Origin: Colletotrichum lupini
Taxonomy: Eukaryota > Ascomycota > Sordariomycetes > Glomerellales > Glomerellaceae
Assembly (NCBI RefSeq): GCF_023278565.1
Contig: NC_064679.1
Span: 558,001-622,000 of the forward strand
Direction of reading: 5' to 3'
DNA: 64,000 nucleotides
Shown here piece after piece: positions 23,997-35,399 of this stretch (position 1 is its first letter; every line of letters starts with the position of its first letter). The notes under the pieces were generated by a model, which did no database searches, was not told the DNA's origin, and was given only the letters and a program-made list of their open reading frames with translations. The position numbers and the translations under genes were made by a program.

Positions 23997-25231
23997 TCAC
24001 CCGCAGCTGGAACCGCGGACGTAAGCATGGTTCTGCTGACCACCTGCCGAGTTACCATAAGCAGACCCTTGATAACTTCTCAGTAAACTACAGCTTGTGC
24101 TACTGCCCTGATAGAATGAAGCAGCGACACACGCTGAGTTTGCAGCACACTTCGAAATGCAATCACCCAAGCTTGTGGCATCGACGTAGCCAAGATAGTC
24201 TCCGGAGGCAAGCCTTCCGCAAATGATCTGGAACTTCTTCGAACTCAATGTCCAGCAGTAGCCGTTGTTTGCGGAGCAAGTTGGGTTGCTGGTCACCGTA
24301 CCTGCGCATGCTGAGCCTGGGCAGGTTGAACACGTCCCTGGTGAAAAAGATGTCTGGCATCCAAAGCCACAGAAGTCGTCGCCGGTGTTGCAGTATCCAT
24401 TCTTCGAGCTATAAGATAACTTGTCAGTGGTCTACTAATGCAAGAGTATAGGAAGAAGTATTGTCTATGACTTACCAACACAAGCCAGAAGGGCATGTAT
24501 AGCCATTGGAGCCACCACAAGTGTTGTCTGGACTCATCTTGACGCCAGTGGATGCAGGCTGCGCTGCTGAAGAAGAGGCTGCAGCCCCTCCGCCTGAGGA
24601 CGCAGAGCAGGTTCCAAAGGATGACTGGCAGCCGGTGCTGCAGTGATCGGTAGACGAGCCACAATATCCCCACTGACTGCAGCAGTCACCGAAGTTGCTA
24701 CCTCGACACGTGTTTCCACCTGTTCCACCGCAGGTTCCATCCTGGCTGACCGTCTTGCCACCGTTGGTGACGGAGCTGCAGTCACCAAACTTTGACTGGC
24801 AAGAGTTGAGGCAATGGGCATCTGTGTTGCCGCAATATCCCCACTGGCTGCAACAGGTTCCGAAAGTGCTTCCCTTACAGGTGTATCCCGCGGTGCCGCC
24901 ACAGGTGCCATCCGAGCTGACCTTGCCGTTAGTGCTGGTGCTGCCGCTCCCGCTGCTGCTAGAGCCAGTGGTGCATTTGCCGAACTTGGATTGACATCCT
25001 GTTCCGCAGTGTGCGTCAGTTGTTCCGCTAGTGTACCAGGTCAGCTTTGGTAATTCTTCGCAGTCATGTCTATCATCATCGAGGTTAACCTTACCACCAG
25101 TTGTATTGACTACAGCATTGAGATCCTGGGCAGGTGTAACTGTTGGAACCTCCACAGGTCTGATCCGGAGAGGTGGCCGCTGCAGCGATCCCCGCCAAGG
25201 ACAGCAGTCCAACAATGGCGATTTTAACCAT
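23997..25231 (-). CDS. Secreted chitin-binding protein: four CBM18 (hevein) modules plus PAN/Apple domain
   Basis: Three exons (25231-25095, 25027-24476, 24408-23997), with two 67-bp introns, encode 366 residues. Start MVKIAIVGLLSLAGIAAAA is a signal peptide. Four hevein-like modules lie at about residues 25-64, 86-130, 143-187 and 214-253. Modules 2 and 3 have the full pattern of eight cysteines with the aromatic chitin-binding patch (CCSQWGYCG). Module 1 reads CCSQYNWCG and module 4 CCSKNGYCN; each has its codon for one of these cysteines split by an intron. Ser/Gly linkers join the modules. Residues ~265-366 form a PAN/Apple-like domain (LGDCISKCAANSACVAASF). Family knowledge: CBM18 proteins bind chitin, protect fungal walls from host chitinases, or mask chitin fragments. 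No catalytic domain is present. This is a good candidate for a wall protein or effector. Confidence 0.9.
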
Positions 25232-26679
25232 TCTTCACAAGACGACAAAGTATTGATGTTGATGGACCTTACAACAAAGAAAGCCGCGGTCTGCGTTGGG
25301 GGCTGATAGAATTGACGACAGTTCAGTCTGGATGACACGGTACTTAAACCTCCCGACTTTTGAGGCAGCCTCTAGTTGGAGATTTTGGTGCTTTTTGGGC
25401 GGCCATCGCTTGCGGATGCATGCGGCGGTCATGGGAACATTCCCAGGCTCTCTAAAGCGGATCTTCGATACGGAAATTTGGCTTCTAGCTTTACTCCAGT
25501 CTGCACTCCATATGATCCGTTTCCGGTCATCATGGACCACAGCTGGTCACTTCACCCATCCAAAAAGAGTCGAGATGAATTCTTCGGCCGGATCTGTCCG
25601 ATCTATGCGGCCGGCCCGAGGAGATGGCATGACTATCGTCTCCAAGATCGGATCTACAAGATTAGTGCTGCCGCTCACGCCGCTCTAGACTTCCGAGAAT
25701 TTGACTTGCCTTTAAGCGGAGCTACAGGAATGTGCGGGTGCAATGAGGTGTTGACTGAAAACGGAATAGATATCGAAAGTAACAAAATGGCTTTAGTCTA
25801 GATTACGTGCCGTAGAAATGGAAAAGATTAGCGCACTTGCGGTGATCGAATGGATGTTGCCGTCTGCCGATGTATGCAGTCATCCAGCCGGCTGGGTGCC
25901 TCGTGCCTGCGCGCTTCGTCTGATGACAAGCAGATGTCTCAAACCTTCTTCACTGTTGCTTTCTTCGGCTCAGCTTCAAGCCACCTCCACGCTTTGTTCA
26001 AATAAGGTTTGAGATTTCCATGTCGGTGTTCAACCTCATTTCCAACGTCAATGTCAAATTTTTTTCTTTGATCCTCTCCTAGTTGAGGGACGTTCTTCCC
26101 CCAAACACTTCTTCTCAGAATCCGAATACAAACAAGTCACGCTGTAGTTCTCCGGGGACTATCGCGCCAAGTCTGGGGATTTCCAGGGCTCGACGGCGTG
26201 ATCCAGGCCATGATAGGGCTGTGGTAAGCGGCTTAGTAGCGCTGGACCGTGCGACGGTCTGGACAAGGCAAACATCTTCAGCGCTCAACTGAATCACGAA
26301 TATTCTCAGTTTCCAACAAAAGCATTCCTCCTATCCCTGACATAAGGCTGGTACTTCAGCTGTGAGAGGACTTGTGCGTGGAATGGTAAAATGCATCGGA
26401 GTTTGCTTGTATGCAGGATATCAAGTCGCGGGTCGACCGCTGCAGACGCGTTCTTGTTCAATGATCCATGTCTCTGCCAGAGAGTGTGATTACGCCGAAC
26501 GTAAGTGATTGCTGAGTATGCGGCGAAATGTCCCCAGTGGATTGGAATACGAACCTGAAGAGAAACTCTGATATTATGAGGCACTCGTCAGCGCAACGCA
26601 TGGCAAGGACACAGGGTGGGCTCTCTAGCAGGCCGATTGGCAACATATACACAAATTTCGAGGCGGAGATCCAACAATC
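25232..26679. other. Intergenic between CBM18 gene and tRNA-Leu
   Basis: The left end is the promoter of the minus-strand CBM18 gene. A 141-codon plus-strand frame at 25376-25801 has no signal peptide, domain or splice partner that I recognise, so I do not call it a gene. Nothing else seen. Confidence 0.4.
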
Positions 26680-26778
26680 GGAAGGGTGGCCGAGTTGGTT
26701 ATGGCGCCAGGTTAAGGTCAGCTTAACATCTGTTTCCTGGTGGGGCAACCCGCGCGAGTTCGAGTCTCGTCCCTTTCA
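26680..26778 (+). tRNA. tRNA-Leu (anticodon AAG) with 17-nt intron
   Basis: The acceptor stem GGAAGGG pairs with CCCTTTC, with discriminator A at 26778. The D stem is GCC/GGC. The anticodon stem CCAGG/CCTGG (26707-26711 / 26736-26740) encloses 24 bases, i.e. a 7-base loop with anticodon AAG at 26714-26716 and a 17-nt intron (26718-26734) at the usual place after position 37. A long variable arm (GGG CAA CCC) and a T arm GCGAG-TTCGAGT-CTCGT follow. The long variable arm and AAG agree with leucine. Confidence 0.9.
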
Positions 26779-27389
26779 CTTTGAAGTTTTTGACGGGTCT
26801 GACGACTTTTCGGTCTTGTACCATCAACGTCTTGCTGCTCCTGGTCGTTAGTCAAACCTTTCGTTACCAAGATAAGTGGAGGGCTCATATCTTATGCCAT
26901 TGGAAAGTGTAAGGCCGATGTGAGTAGACCTTCTTTTGTTTCTTCCCACAAGGCGAAGTTGAGCGTTTGAAAAGGAAATTGGTCAGTCTCCAAATGGCGA
27001 TTCCCATGTGCTAGTGGGTGGGCTTTATCACTGGAGCTTGATGTATTTGAGCTTGGGACTCAATCCACTTCGACAAACTTTTATTGCTGCCTAATAGGTC
27101 TTACCATGTCTGAATGAAGTTGGCTATCTCGATCTTTGGCCGTGCTTAGTCTCTATCAGGATCTCGGAGACATACTATGCCGCAGTCCTTGAGTATCAAA
27201 CGCTACAAGATACCTTGACTTTTATCTCACATGATGATTCATCCCATGAGCCAAAAGCGCAGGATTTAAGTCCCGTCAAGCAGCACTATTCCCACGCAGT
27301 GAGGCATTAGACCTGCCAAACAGCGCCCAGCTACTGCATTCATCGGGAATGCCCAATTTTTGGCCATGTATGAAAATAAGGAGGTGACT
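26779..27389. other. Intergenic, nothing recognised
   Basis: Expected location of the missing FAD-binding half of the oxidoreductase that follows. No GxGxxG motif or other GMC motif was found on either strand. Confidence 0.5.
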
Positions 27390-28602
27390 ATTCCGATCTT
27401 TTCACATGGACCGTTAAACTTGCTGTTGGTGACCGAGTCATTCGTTCTGCTGGAGTATTTGGCTCAGCTAAGATTCTGTTTCGGAGTGAGTATTCCCCTC
27501 TCAATCCAATAGCGAGATGACTGCTAACACTCTCGAAAGGTGGGATTGGCCCGAAAGATCAGCTAGAGACTGCCCAGAAAACCGAAGGCGACGTATTCAT
27601 CGACTCTACCCAGTGGATTGATCTTCCGGTCGGTCACAACCTCGACGACCATGTGAACGTAATACTTGCTTCAGCGTAGTATAATTAAGTTAATCCTCCT
27701 CAGACAAACATTCTCTTCGAGTACCCAGGCATAGCCAACTATGACTTCAATAGCACTTACGACAATCCCAGTCCGGATGACGCTGCAGCATACCTATGTG
27801 AGATAACAGACCTCTCCATGCGAGATGGTTTTGCTTTATTGACTGATAGTAATCTTGCGGCCAACCGATCAGGCATACTGACCCAAGCAGCCCCAGACAT
27901 CAACCCCATCTTCTGGGATGCGGTCAAAGGAGAGGATGGCATCGAAAGATGGTTTGAATGGACGAGCTATGTTGGCGGGCCGCATAAAGGCAAGACATAC
28001 AGTGCGTAGCCATATTTCTGTTCTCAGATGATCATTACTGATAGCCACAGATACTTCTGGCATGGCAGCTGCCCTTGGACTCGGCAAGACTTCGAGTGGT
28101 CGCACCACAATCAACTCGTCCCTCATCATGAACGTCAGTGTGTTTTCTTACTTCAATGACGAAGGGGATCACGACTTTGAGACTGTTGTAGCCACAGTCA
28201 GTGGAGTTGTCAAGGCAATTTCATCCATTCCTCGCGCTACAATGATCAACCCCGCCCCTAGTCAAGACGTGCGAGACTACGTCCAAAAGGTGAGTCAATC
28301 TTACTTTTCGCTCGGAAGTCGTCGATATGAAAGCAAGTACGCTGAACATATTGTGTGAGTAGTTGTTTGTGGATATTGGCCGTACTGCCAATCACTGGGT
28401 TGGAACCACCCGTCTTGGAACCGACTCTGCTCTGGAAGGTGGTAAACCCGTCGTTGATCTCAACGCGCAAGTCTATGGAACGAAAAACCTGCACATTGTT
28501 GACGCAGGAATACTCAATGGGATTTTCACTGCGAATCCGCAAGCTGGAATTGTTATTGCTGCCGAGAAAGTAGCCAAAGAGATTATCAGATTGCATGGAT
28601 AA
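27390..28602 (+). pseudogene. 5'-truncated GMC oxidoreductase (cellobiose-dehydrogenase flavodomain-like)
   Basis: Only the C-terminal half is present: segments at ~27390-27485, 27540-27658, 27704-28001, 28051-28289 and 28363-28602, separated by four plausible GT-AG introns. Readable GMC phrases are SAGVFGSAKILFRSGIGP, DLPVGHNLDDHV, NRSGILTQAAPDINPIFW and the active-site motif TANHWVGTTRLGTDSALEGG, ending VIAAEKVAKEIIRLHG. The phrasing is closest to the flavin domain of cellobiose dehydrogenase. The N-terminal FAD-binding (Rossmann) half, any signal peptide and any haem domain are absent upstream, so the protein cannot bind FAD normally. An in-frame stretch near 27795-27850 looks like extra sequence or a further intron. 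Splice sites remain intact, so the truncation is probably not ancient. A gene with a very distant 5' exon is unlikely but not excluded. Confidence 0.75.
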
Positions 28603-29545
28603 ACGAGCTTCCAGAGTTTCGGCAGCGTGTCTACATGTAGCGGTGGTGGAGATTTAAGAGGCTCGCTCGATTGTTTAAGGTTAAGGTATCCTGGCTTAGT
28701 ATGTAAACCTCGGTAATTGTCGCCTGGCAGACAAGCTTTCTGACCCGACGGGCTACTCCGGACTGATTGCCTGCCTTCGTGGGTGACACTTTAATATCGT
28801 GCCGCGATTGTGGCTCTCATCATCGTCTCCGTGATTCGTGAAGACTTTGAATTCGACGCAATCACGTCCAGGCAAGGATGGCCTCAGCACTTGAAGTTCA
28901 TCGATCCCAGAAAACTCGTAGCCATACGCGCAGCTTGTACCCACGTCCGCGTTTCCACAGGCTTGTCTGTCAGCAGCTTAAGCCCCAGACTTTACCGGAT
29001 CTCGGCACGAACGCCTGGAGCTCGAAAGTGACATCCTTAGCGCATTTGCAACTCATTTCCATGTTCAGATGACCTTCCTGTTTGGTCATCGTTCTTACAT
29101 TCGTCCCCCCAATCTCGGGACTCGCATTCAGCCGCCCGAAAAAGCTTGAAATCTCTCGTACGGCTCACCAAGATGAATGATTCAACGTGTAATTCGTCAC
29201 CAACTCGAGATTCGATGATCAGAGCTCATCCAGTTGCTAGTGGCACCGTGCTGTGGTAGCAAATCTTTGAAGTCCCGATGCCCTTCAAACACTAGCAGCA
29301 TCATTGTCGCTATTGTTGCGCCAGATTGCGAGTCATAGCCCGACTCACAAGATTTCTCGCGTCCTGAAGCAGAATGGACGCTGTTTCCGTGTGAACTTAC
29401 GATAGCACCCCAAACTTGCCGCCTAGGCGCATCAAGGGATCCTTGGCTTGATTGGCAGCACCGCATAGTAAAACACTAGGCGAGTTCGTCCAACAAGAGG
29501 TTCCTAAACTGTCAACTTGCAATTTCATCAATCGTCGCAGCCGCT
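28603..29545. other. Intergenic, promoter region of ABC transporter gene
   Basis: About 0.9 kb with no coding or RNA feature recognised. It should hold the promoter of the ABCC gene beginning at 29546. Confidence 0.5.
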
Positions 29546-32500
29546 ATGGACAACTTCACGACCATCGCCGAATGCGAGGGGTCTTTTGGCCCCGATGCAA
29601 CCGTATGCAGCGATCGATTTGACTTCACCCTACTCTTCGAACAATCTATCATGAACATTGGTCCGTCTGCAGTATTGCTTCTGGCCCTCCCCTTCCGGCT
29701 ACAGCAGCTTCTTCATCAACGCCGCAAAGTCCTACGACATCCCTTGAATGTCGCAAAGATCGCCACCTGCATCGTCTTTGGCGGACTTCAGATCGCCTTG
29801 CTCGCGCTATGGACGCAAACACCGCTCTCCAACCGCGTCTCTATCGCTGCCGCAGTCCTCGGCATTCTAGACGCCTTGGCCCTCACTCTCCTCAGCCATG
29901 CAGAACATCTCCGATCCATTCGACCGTCCACCACGATCTGTGTCTACCTGGCGTTCTCGCTCATCTTTGACGCCGTACAATGCCGCACACTATGGCTGCT
30001 TCCCGGATTGCAAAACTTGGCCAGCGTCTCCTGCGCAGCGCTGGCAATGAAGTTGACGATGTTTCTTCTCGAAGTGCAAGGCAAACGCACATTCCTCCTC
30101 GCTGCTCTGCGCCACTTGAGCCCCGAGGCCACGAGCGGCATCATCGGCCGCGGTTTCTTTTGGTGGCTCAACAGCCTGCTAGGAAAAGGATTCAAGGCCA
30201 CCTTATCTCCGTCGACACTCTACGACATAGATGATGATATGCGGTCCGAGCCCCTGCTCCAGAACCTCAACATCGCGTGGAATGAACGACGAGGACATGG
30301 GAAGCGGGCCCTATTACGCTCGATCTTCAGCACGACGAAGATGGCTTTTTTGGTAACAGCTGTACCCAGACTCTTCCTGATTGGATTTAAGTTCTCGCAA
30401 CCGTTTCTCATCAACCGAATCATCAAATACGTCGATGGGGACCGCGGATCTGATTCCAAATCTGTTGGGTACGGTTTGATAGCTGCGACGGGCTTAGTCT
30501 ACCTGGGCAATGCGGTGGGTTACAGTGAAGCTGCTCGGTTGTAGTTCTCTCCGCTGATACGGCTCGTCTTGTGTTAGTTGTCGACAGGTTTCTACCAGCA
30601 CAAGCTCTTCCGTTATATCACGATAATCCGTGGATCTTTGGTTTCCCTCATCATGTCCAATAACCTCGAGTTAGACACAGCGAAGGCCACCGATCCGTCT
30701 GCGCCATTGACCTTGGTCAGCACCGACGTGAGAACCATTTGCAGGTCGTTCGAAACGATTCATGAGGTGTGGGCAAATCCCATCGAGATAGGCATTGCCA
30801 TATGGCTACTTCAAAGACAGCTTGGTCTTGGAAGCGTTGGACCGGCTGTAACCATTATCGGTGAGCAACTGTTTCGAACTGAAGTATGATGCTTTTGATC
30901 TAACATCGACTTGAGCTTGCACAATTGGTATGGCGAGGTTGTCGAAACTTATGCCTCGAGCCTCGAAGATTTGGAACGAAGAAATTCAAAAGCGCATTAC
31001 AGTCACTTCAGAAGTTCTTGGTGCAATTAAGGAGACGAAGATGCTAGGAATGGTAGACTTCCTTCAGCGTGCGATTCAAGACCTGAGAGTGGCAGAGCTG
31101 CGCAGAGCAAAGCAGTATCGCCGGTTCATCACTTATATGAACATGCTCGGTAAGCTTGAGGTTCTTAACCTTTTTATATCACAAGCTGAAACCTCGCTAT
31201 CCAGGCAACGCTCCATCAATGATCGGTCCTGTTGTCACGTTTGGCCTTGCCATCCTTGCGCAGAAGATCAACGCCGGGTTGTCACTCTCTATCGCCACTG
31301 TCTTCACTTCTCTGACCATCATCGACTTAATTGCTGGGCCTCTTGCGCAGCTCATCACCTCGGTACCGAGCTTAGTGGCATCTTTGGGAAGTTTTGAGAG
31401 GATTCAGGCCTTCGTTGAACAGGGTAGGCCATCAACGGTCACAGATCCTGATTATCTTGAAGCTGCAAGCCACTCTGACGGCCTTGGGCATGCCGGAACT
31501 GATCATGGCATAGAGATGGATACGATACGGCCGCAAACGTCGTCCAAGCCATCTTCCGAGCAGAGAGATATCGCGACAGTTCAAAACGGTTCGTTCTGGC
31601 TCAAGGCTGACGAGGAACCCATTCTGCGCGATATCAACCTCCACATTGCCCCTTCCACCATGACTACCGTGATTGGCAGAATTGGCTCGGGGAAGACCAC
31701 CCTTCTTCGGGGACTCCTCGGCGAACTTCCGACCAGCGGATCGGTCAAGACTCTTGGAGGTCCTGTAGCGTATTGTGCTCAGACAACCTGGCTGACGACA
31801 GCAACCGTCAAGGAAAATATTCTCGGTGAGACACCGACTGATGAGGACTGGTACGAAAGGGTGGTGCACGCTTGCGCTCTCGTACCCGACTTCTCTCAGC
31901 TAGCAAACGGAGATCACACAGTGGTTGGAAGCAAAGGCCAATCCCTGAGCGGAGGTCAAAAGCAACGGGTTGTAAGTTAATATTCTTCATCTTGCTGTCA
32001 ATCGTGCATAATCGCTCACTGGCTTTGACAGGCTCTAGCGCGAGCAGTATTCTCTAGGAAGCCTGTCCTAGTTGTTGATGATGCGTTGAGCGGGCTGGAC
32101 AACGCTACCCAGACTCACATCTGGGACTGTCTTTTCAGTCCACGAGGACTTGTCCGCCAATATGGGGCAACCGTGATCCTAACAACACACTCACGTAAGT
32201 GGAAACTCATATAACCCCGGCAAGATTTCACAAAATAGGCTTTGTACTCATACTGTCTGCAGTGAAATATCTCAAATTTGCGAATCAAATCCTCATCCTA
32301 GGCGATGACGGATATATTGCGAGCCAAGGCAATTTTGACACTATTCGGGAGAGCGCCTATCTTCAGAGCCTTTCTTTCGTGGATGCGCAGCCCAGTGATG
32401 CAAAGGACGCTGAGACTATTTCAGTCGCAGGATTTCGACAGCAAAGTCAACCACAAACCAAAGGGGTAGAGGCTGAATCAGAGCAGGACCTCTTGAGAAA

Positions 32501-34125
32501 GGCGGGTGACACTACCCTCTACTGGTACTACCTGAAGTCCATCGGTTGGTGGTATGGCTCCGCCGGTGCGATATCCTTGATTCTTGACTGCTTCTTCCGA
32601 GTCTTCCCTCGTAAGTTCATGTTCCCTTCAAATAATTGTGTCGACTATGGTTTCTGACCTCTGATAGAAATTTGGCTCAAGATCTGGACGGAGGAGGACG
32701 CAAGGACCGGTTCATCAGATACAGGCTTCTACTTCGGAGTCTACTCTGCGATTTCTGTCGTGGGCTTGTTTGTTATCGGCGTCAATATCTGGTACATTGC
32801 CAAAGCATATTCCTGCCGACTGATAATCCCGGCTCTGCTAACAGAAGCCTACAGGATCATGTTTGTTCTAATCGTGCCTAAGTCTTCTCAAAGCTTGCAC
32901 TGGACACTTCTCCAGTCTGTCATGAGGCGGGTCACACTTTGCCAAACTGTGGTGCACATCGTTGCTTACTACTTTACAGGGCCCCGTTGTCGTTCTTTGG
33001 GTCAACAGACACCGGCGACTTAATCAATAGGTAATCATATCAGAATCATCTCTAAAGCTGTAGATGCCTAACATGTTCTACAGGTTCAGTCAGGACTTGT
33101 CTCACATTGACCGAGATCTTCCTACAGCGTTGTTCATGACCTCAATCGGTGAGTGGCTTGTCCCGGGTATCAGCGAGACTACGTAGCTAATCCCTCTCAG
33201 CTGTGCTTGATTGCTTGGCAGGAGCTGTCCTGATTGTCATTGGTGCCAAATATCTTGCAGCTGTCATCCCGTTCGCCTTGCTCGCTCTCTACTGCCTACA
33301 GGCTTTCTACCTCAGAACTTCTCGCCAGATGCGATTCCTCGATCTTCAGGCGCAGGCTCCTCTTCTGACCAAGTTGATCGAGACCATCGATGGCCTGTCA
33401 ACCATCCGCGCCTTCGGCTGGCAAACTGCCTTCCGAGAAACTTCACTTGAACTCTTGGATGAGTCCCAACGGCCGTACTACCTGATGTTTTGCATCCAGC
33501 GCTGGCTCACTCTGGTTCTCGACATTCTTGTCGGTGCTATTGCAGTATTGCTGGTCTCAATGGCCATGATGATACCGGACGCTACTAGCACCGGAGCCAT
33601 TGCCATTGCGCTCTACAATGTGCTCAACTTCAACCAATCTCTGGCAACTCTGATTACCTCTTGGACAGAGCTCGAAACATCCCTAGGAGCAATCTCGCGT
33701 TTGCGATCCTTCGTATCTCGAACACCAATCGAACCAACGGCTGAAGTGCTTGACAAAATCCCACGCCAATGGCCTGCACAGGGCCAGGTCGAGATACAGA
33801 ATATCACGGTGTCTTACTCCGCGGAAACGAGACCGGTACTCAAGGGAGTTTCGCTATCTATCCAGCCAGGAGAGAAGGTTGCCATCTGCGGGCGCACAGG
33901 CAGTGGCAAATCGACCCTCACTCTCTCTATCTTCAAACTTCTTGGCCTCGACGCAGGGAAAATCCTGATCGATGGTGTTGACATTGGCAGTGTTCCAAAC
34001 GATGTGCTCCGCCGATCACTCATCGCCATCCCGCAGGAGCCGCTCCTCTTGCCCAGAAGCCTGCGCACGAATCTGTTCCCCTTTAGCGACGACACAACCG
34101 CAGGCGATGCGCCGTCCGATGCTGA

Positions 34126-34334
34126 TGTCAGGCCTCGCCGGTTAGGCCTCGTCAGTTAAGGGATAGCTCAGGGGGCATAAAGAGGGGGACTAAGTAATAA
34201 AGGAGCAGCTTAAGTATATATAGAGCGCTAATAATATACTTCGAGAGAAGGGTAAATTTTAGTAATTCCTCTTTTAAACCTTAATAATAATTAGTTTTTA
34301 TAAGCTTTTTTTTTATATTATATACTTATTAATA
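34126..34334 (+). repeat. 5' LTR of Gypsy element
   Basis: It pairs base for base with 41264-41472; every difference I read is a C/T or G/A transition. The outer (left) ~50 bases keep GC-rich sequence, while the inner end is mutated: its last 14 bases read TATACTTATTAATA where the 3' LTR has CACACCTATTGACA. Confidence 0.93.
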
Positions 34335-35399
34335 GTTTAAAATTTTTATTTATAAAGGGGACTAGGCTAAAAGCTTAAAATATTAATAAAAACGAGACGT
34401 AATAAGAGAGCGTAGTCGGCGCTATAATAATAATAAAAAAATAACTCTTTTTTATTAAACCCCCTAGAATTACCTCTTTTTTAATAAATAATATAAAAAC
34501 GAAGTATAATAGGACGAATAATATAATAATAACGTAAAAAGACCGTATTATTAAGAATATTAATAAATTTTAAATAAAATAATAAACCTCTTACCCTTAT
34601 TTACTAATACTTAAACTAAATAATAAGTAATAAGTTAATAAAACTATAAGAATAGGAACGATAATTAAAAAAAGAAATCCTTATCGTAATATATAAAAAG
34701 CGCTTATATAGAAAATAAGTAAATTTAAAACGCTTATAAAGCTTTTTAAATAGCCCGGCCCCTGCGCTAAGGGCTACGGTTTTAGTTATAATAGCCTCAG
34801 ACATTAGCTTTAATATAAATAAGAACGTAAACCCCTAAACTAAAAATAGTTTAATAAATAAAGCCGTATTTAAAGCGCTGCTTAAGTAATAATAAAGTAA
34901 TAAGTTCGTACTACCTAAGCCCCTATTTATTAGCTCCTTTTTAACTTAAGTAAGTATTATAAATAAAACGTTTACGTTTAGGCTACTATCCCTCCCTAAC
35001 TTATTATATATTAATAAATTAGTACAGGATCTATAGAGCTTCTTCTTTAATTATTACTATTACTTCGACTTATAAGCTTAATAAATAAGAATAAACCGTA
35101 ATAAAATAGTATATATAGTTAGCTACTTAAATAGTAATATAAGAACCTCCTAAATATATTATATTTTTAATTACTAAAGGACCCCTAGGTTTATAATAAA
35201 CTAGGTTATATAGGAAGAACTAGAAACTTTTTTATAAAATAACCTATTTAATCCCGCTAGCTAAAAAATAATAGCGAGTATATAACTAAATAGTACTTTA
35301 TAAAATTAAAAAGAAAAAGTCGATAAGTTCGTTAGCTATATTAATAAGCTTAAAATAGAACTAGAATATATTTTAATAAAAAAATAGAGGATTTAAATA

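Noticed and set aside
25376..25801. 141-codon plus-strand frame
   Set aside because: No recognised domain, signal peptide or splice structure; lies in the promoter side of the CBM18 gene.
34616..34804. Lysine/phenylalanine/tyrosine-rich small frame in the Gypsy element
   Set aside because: AT-rich by-product of RIP inside the retrotransposon.
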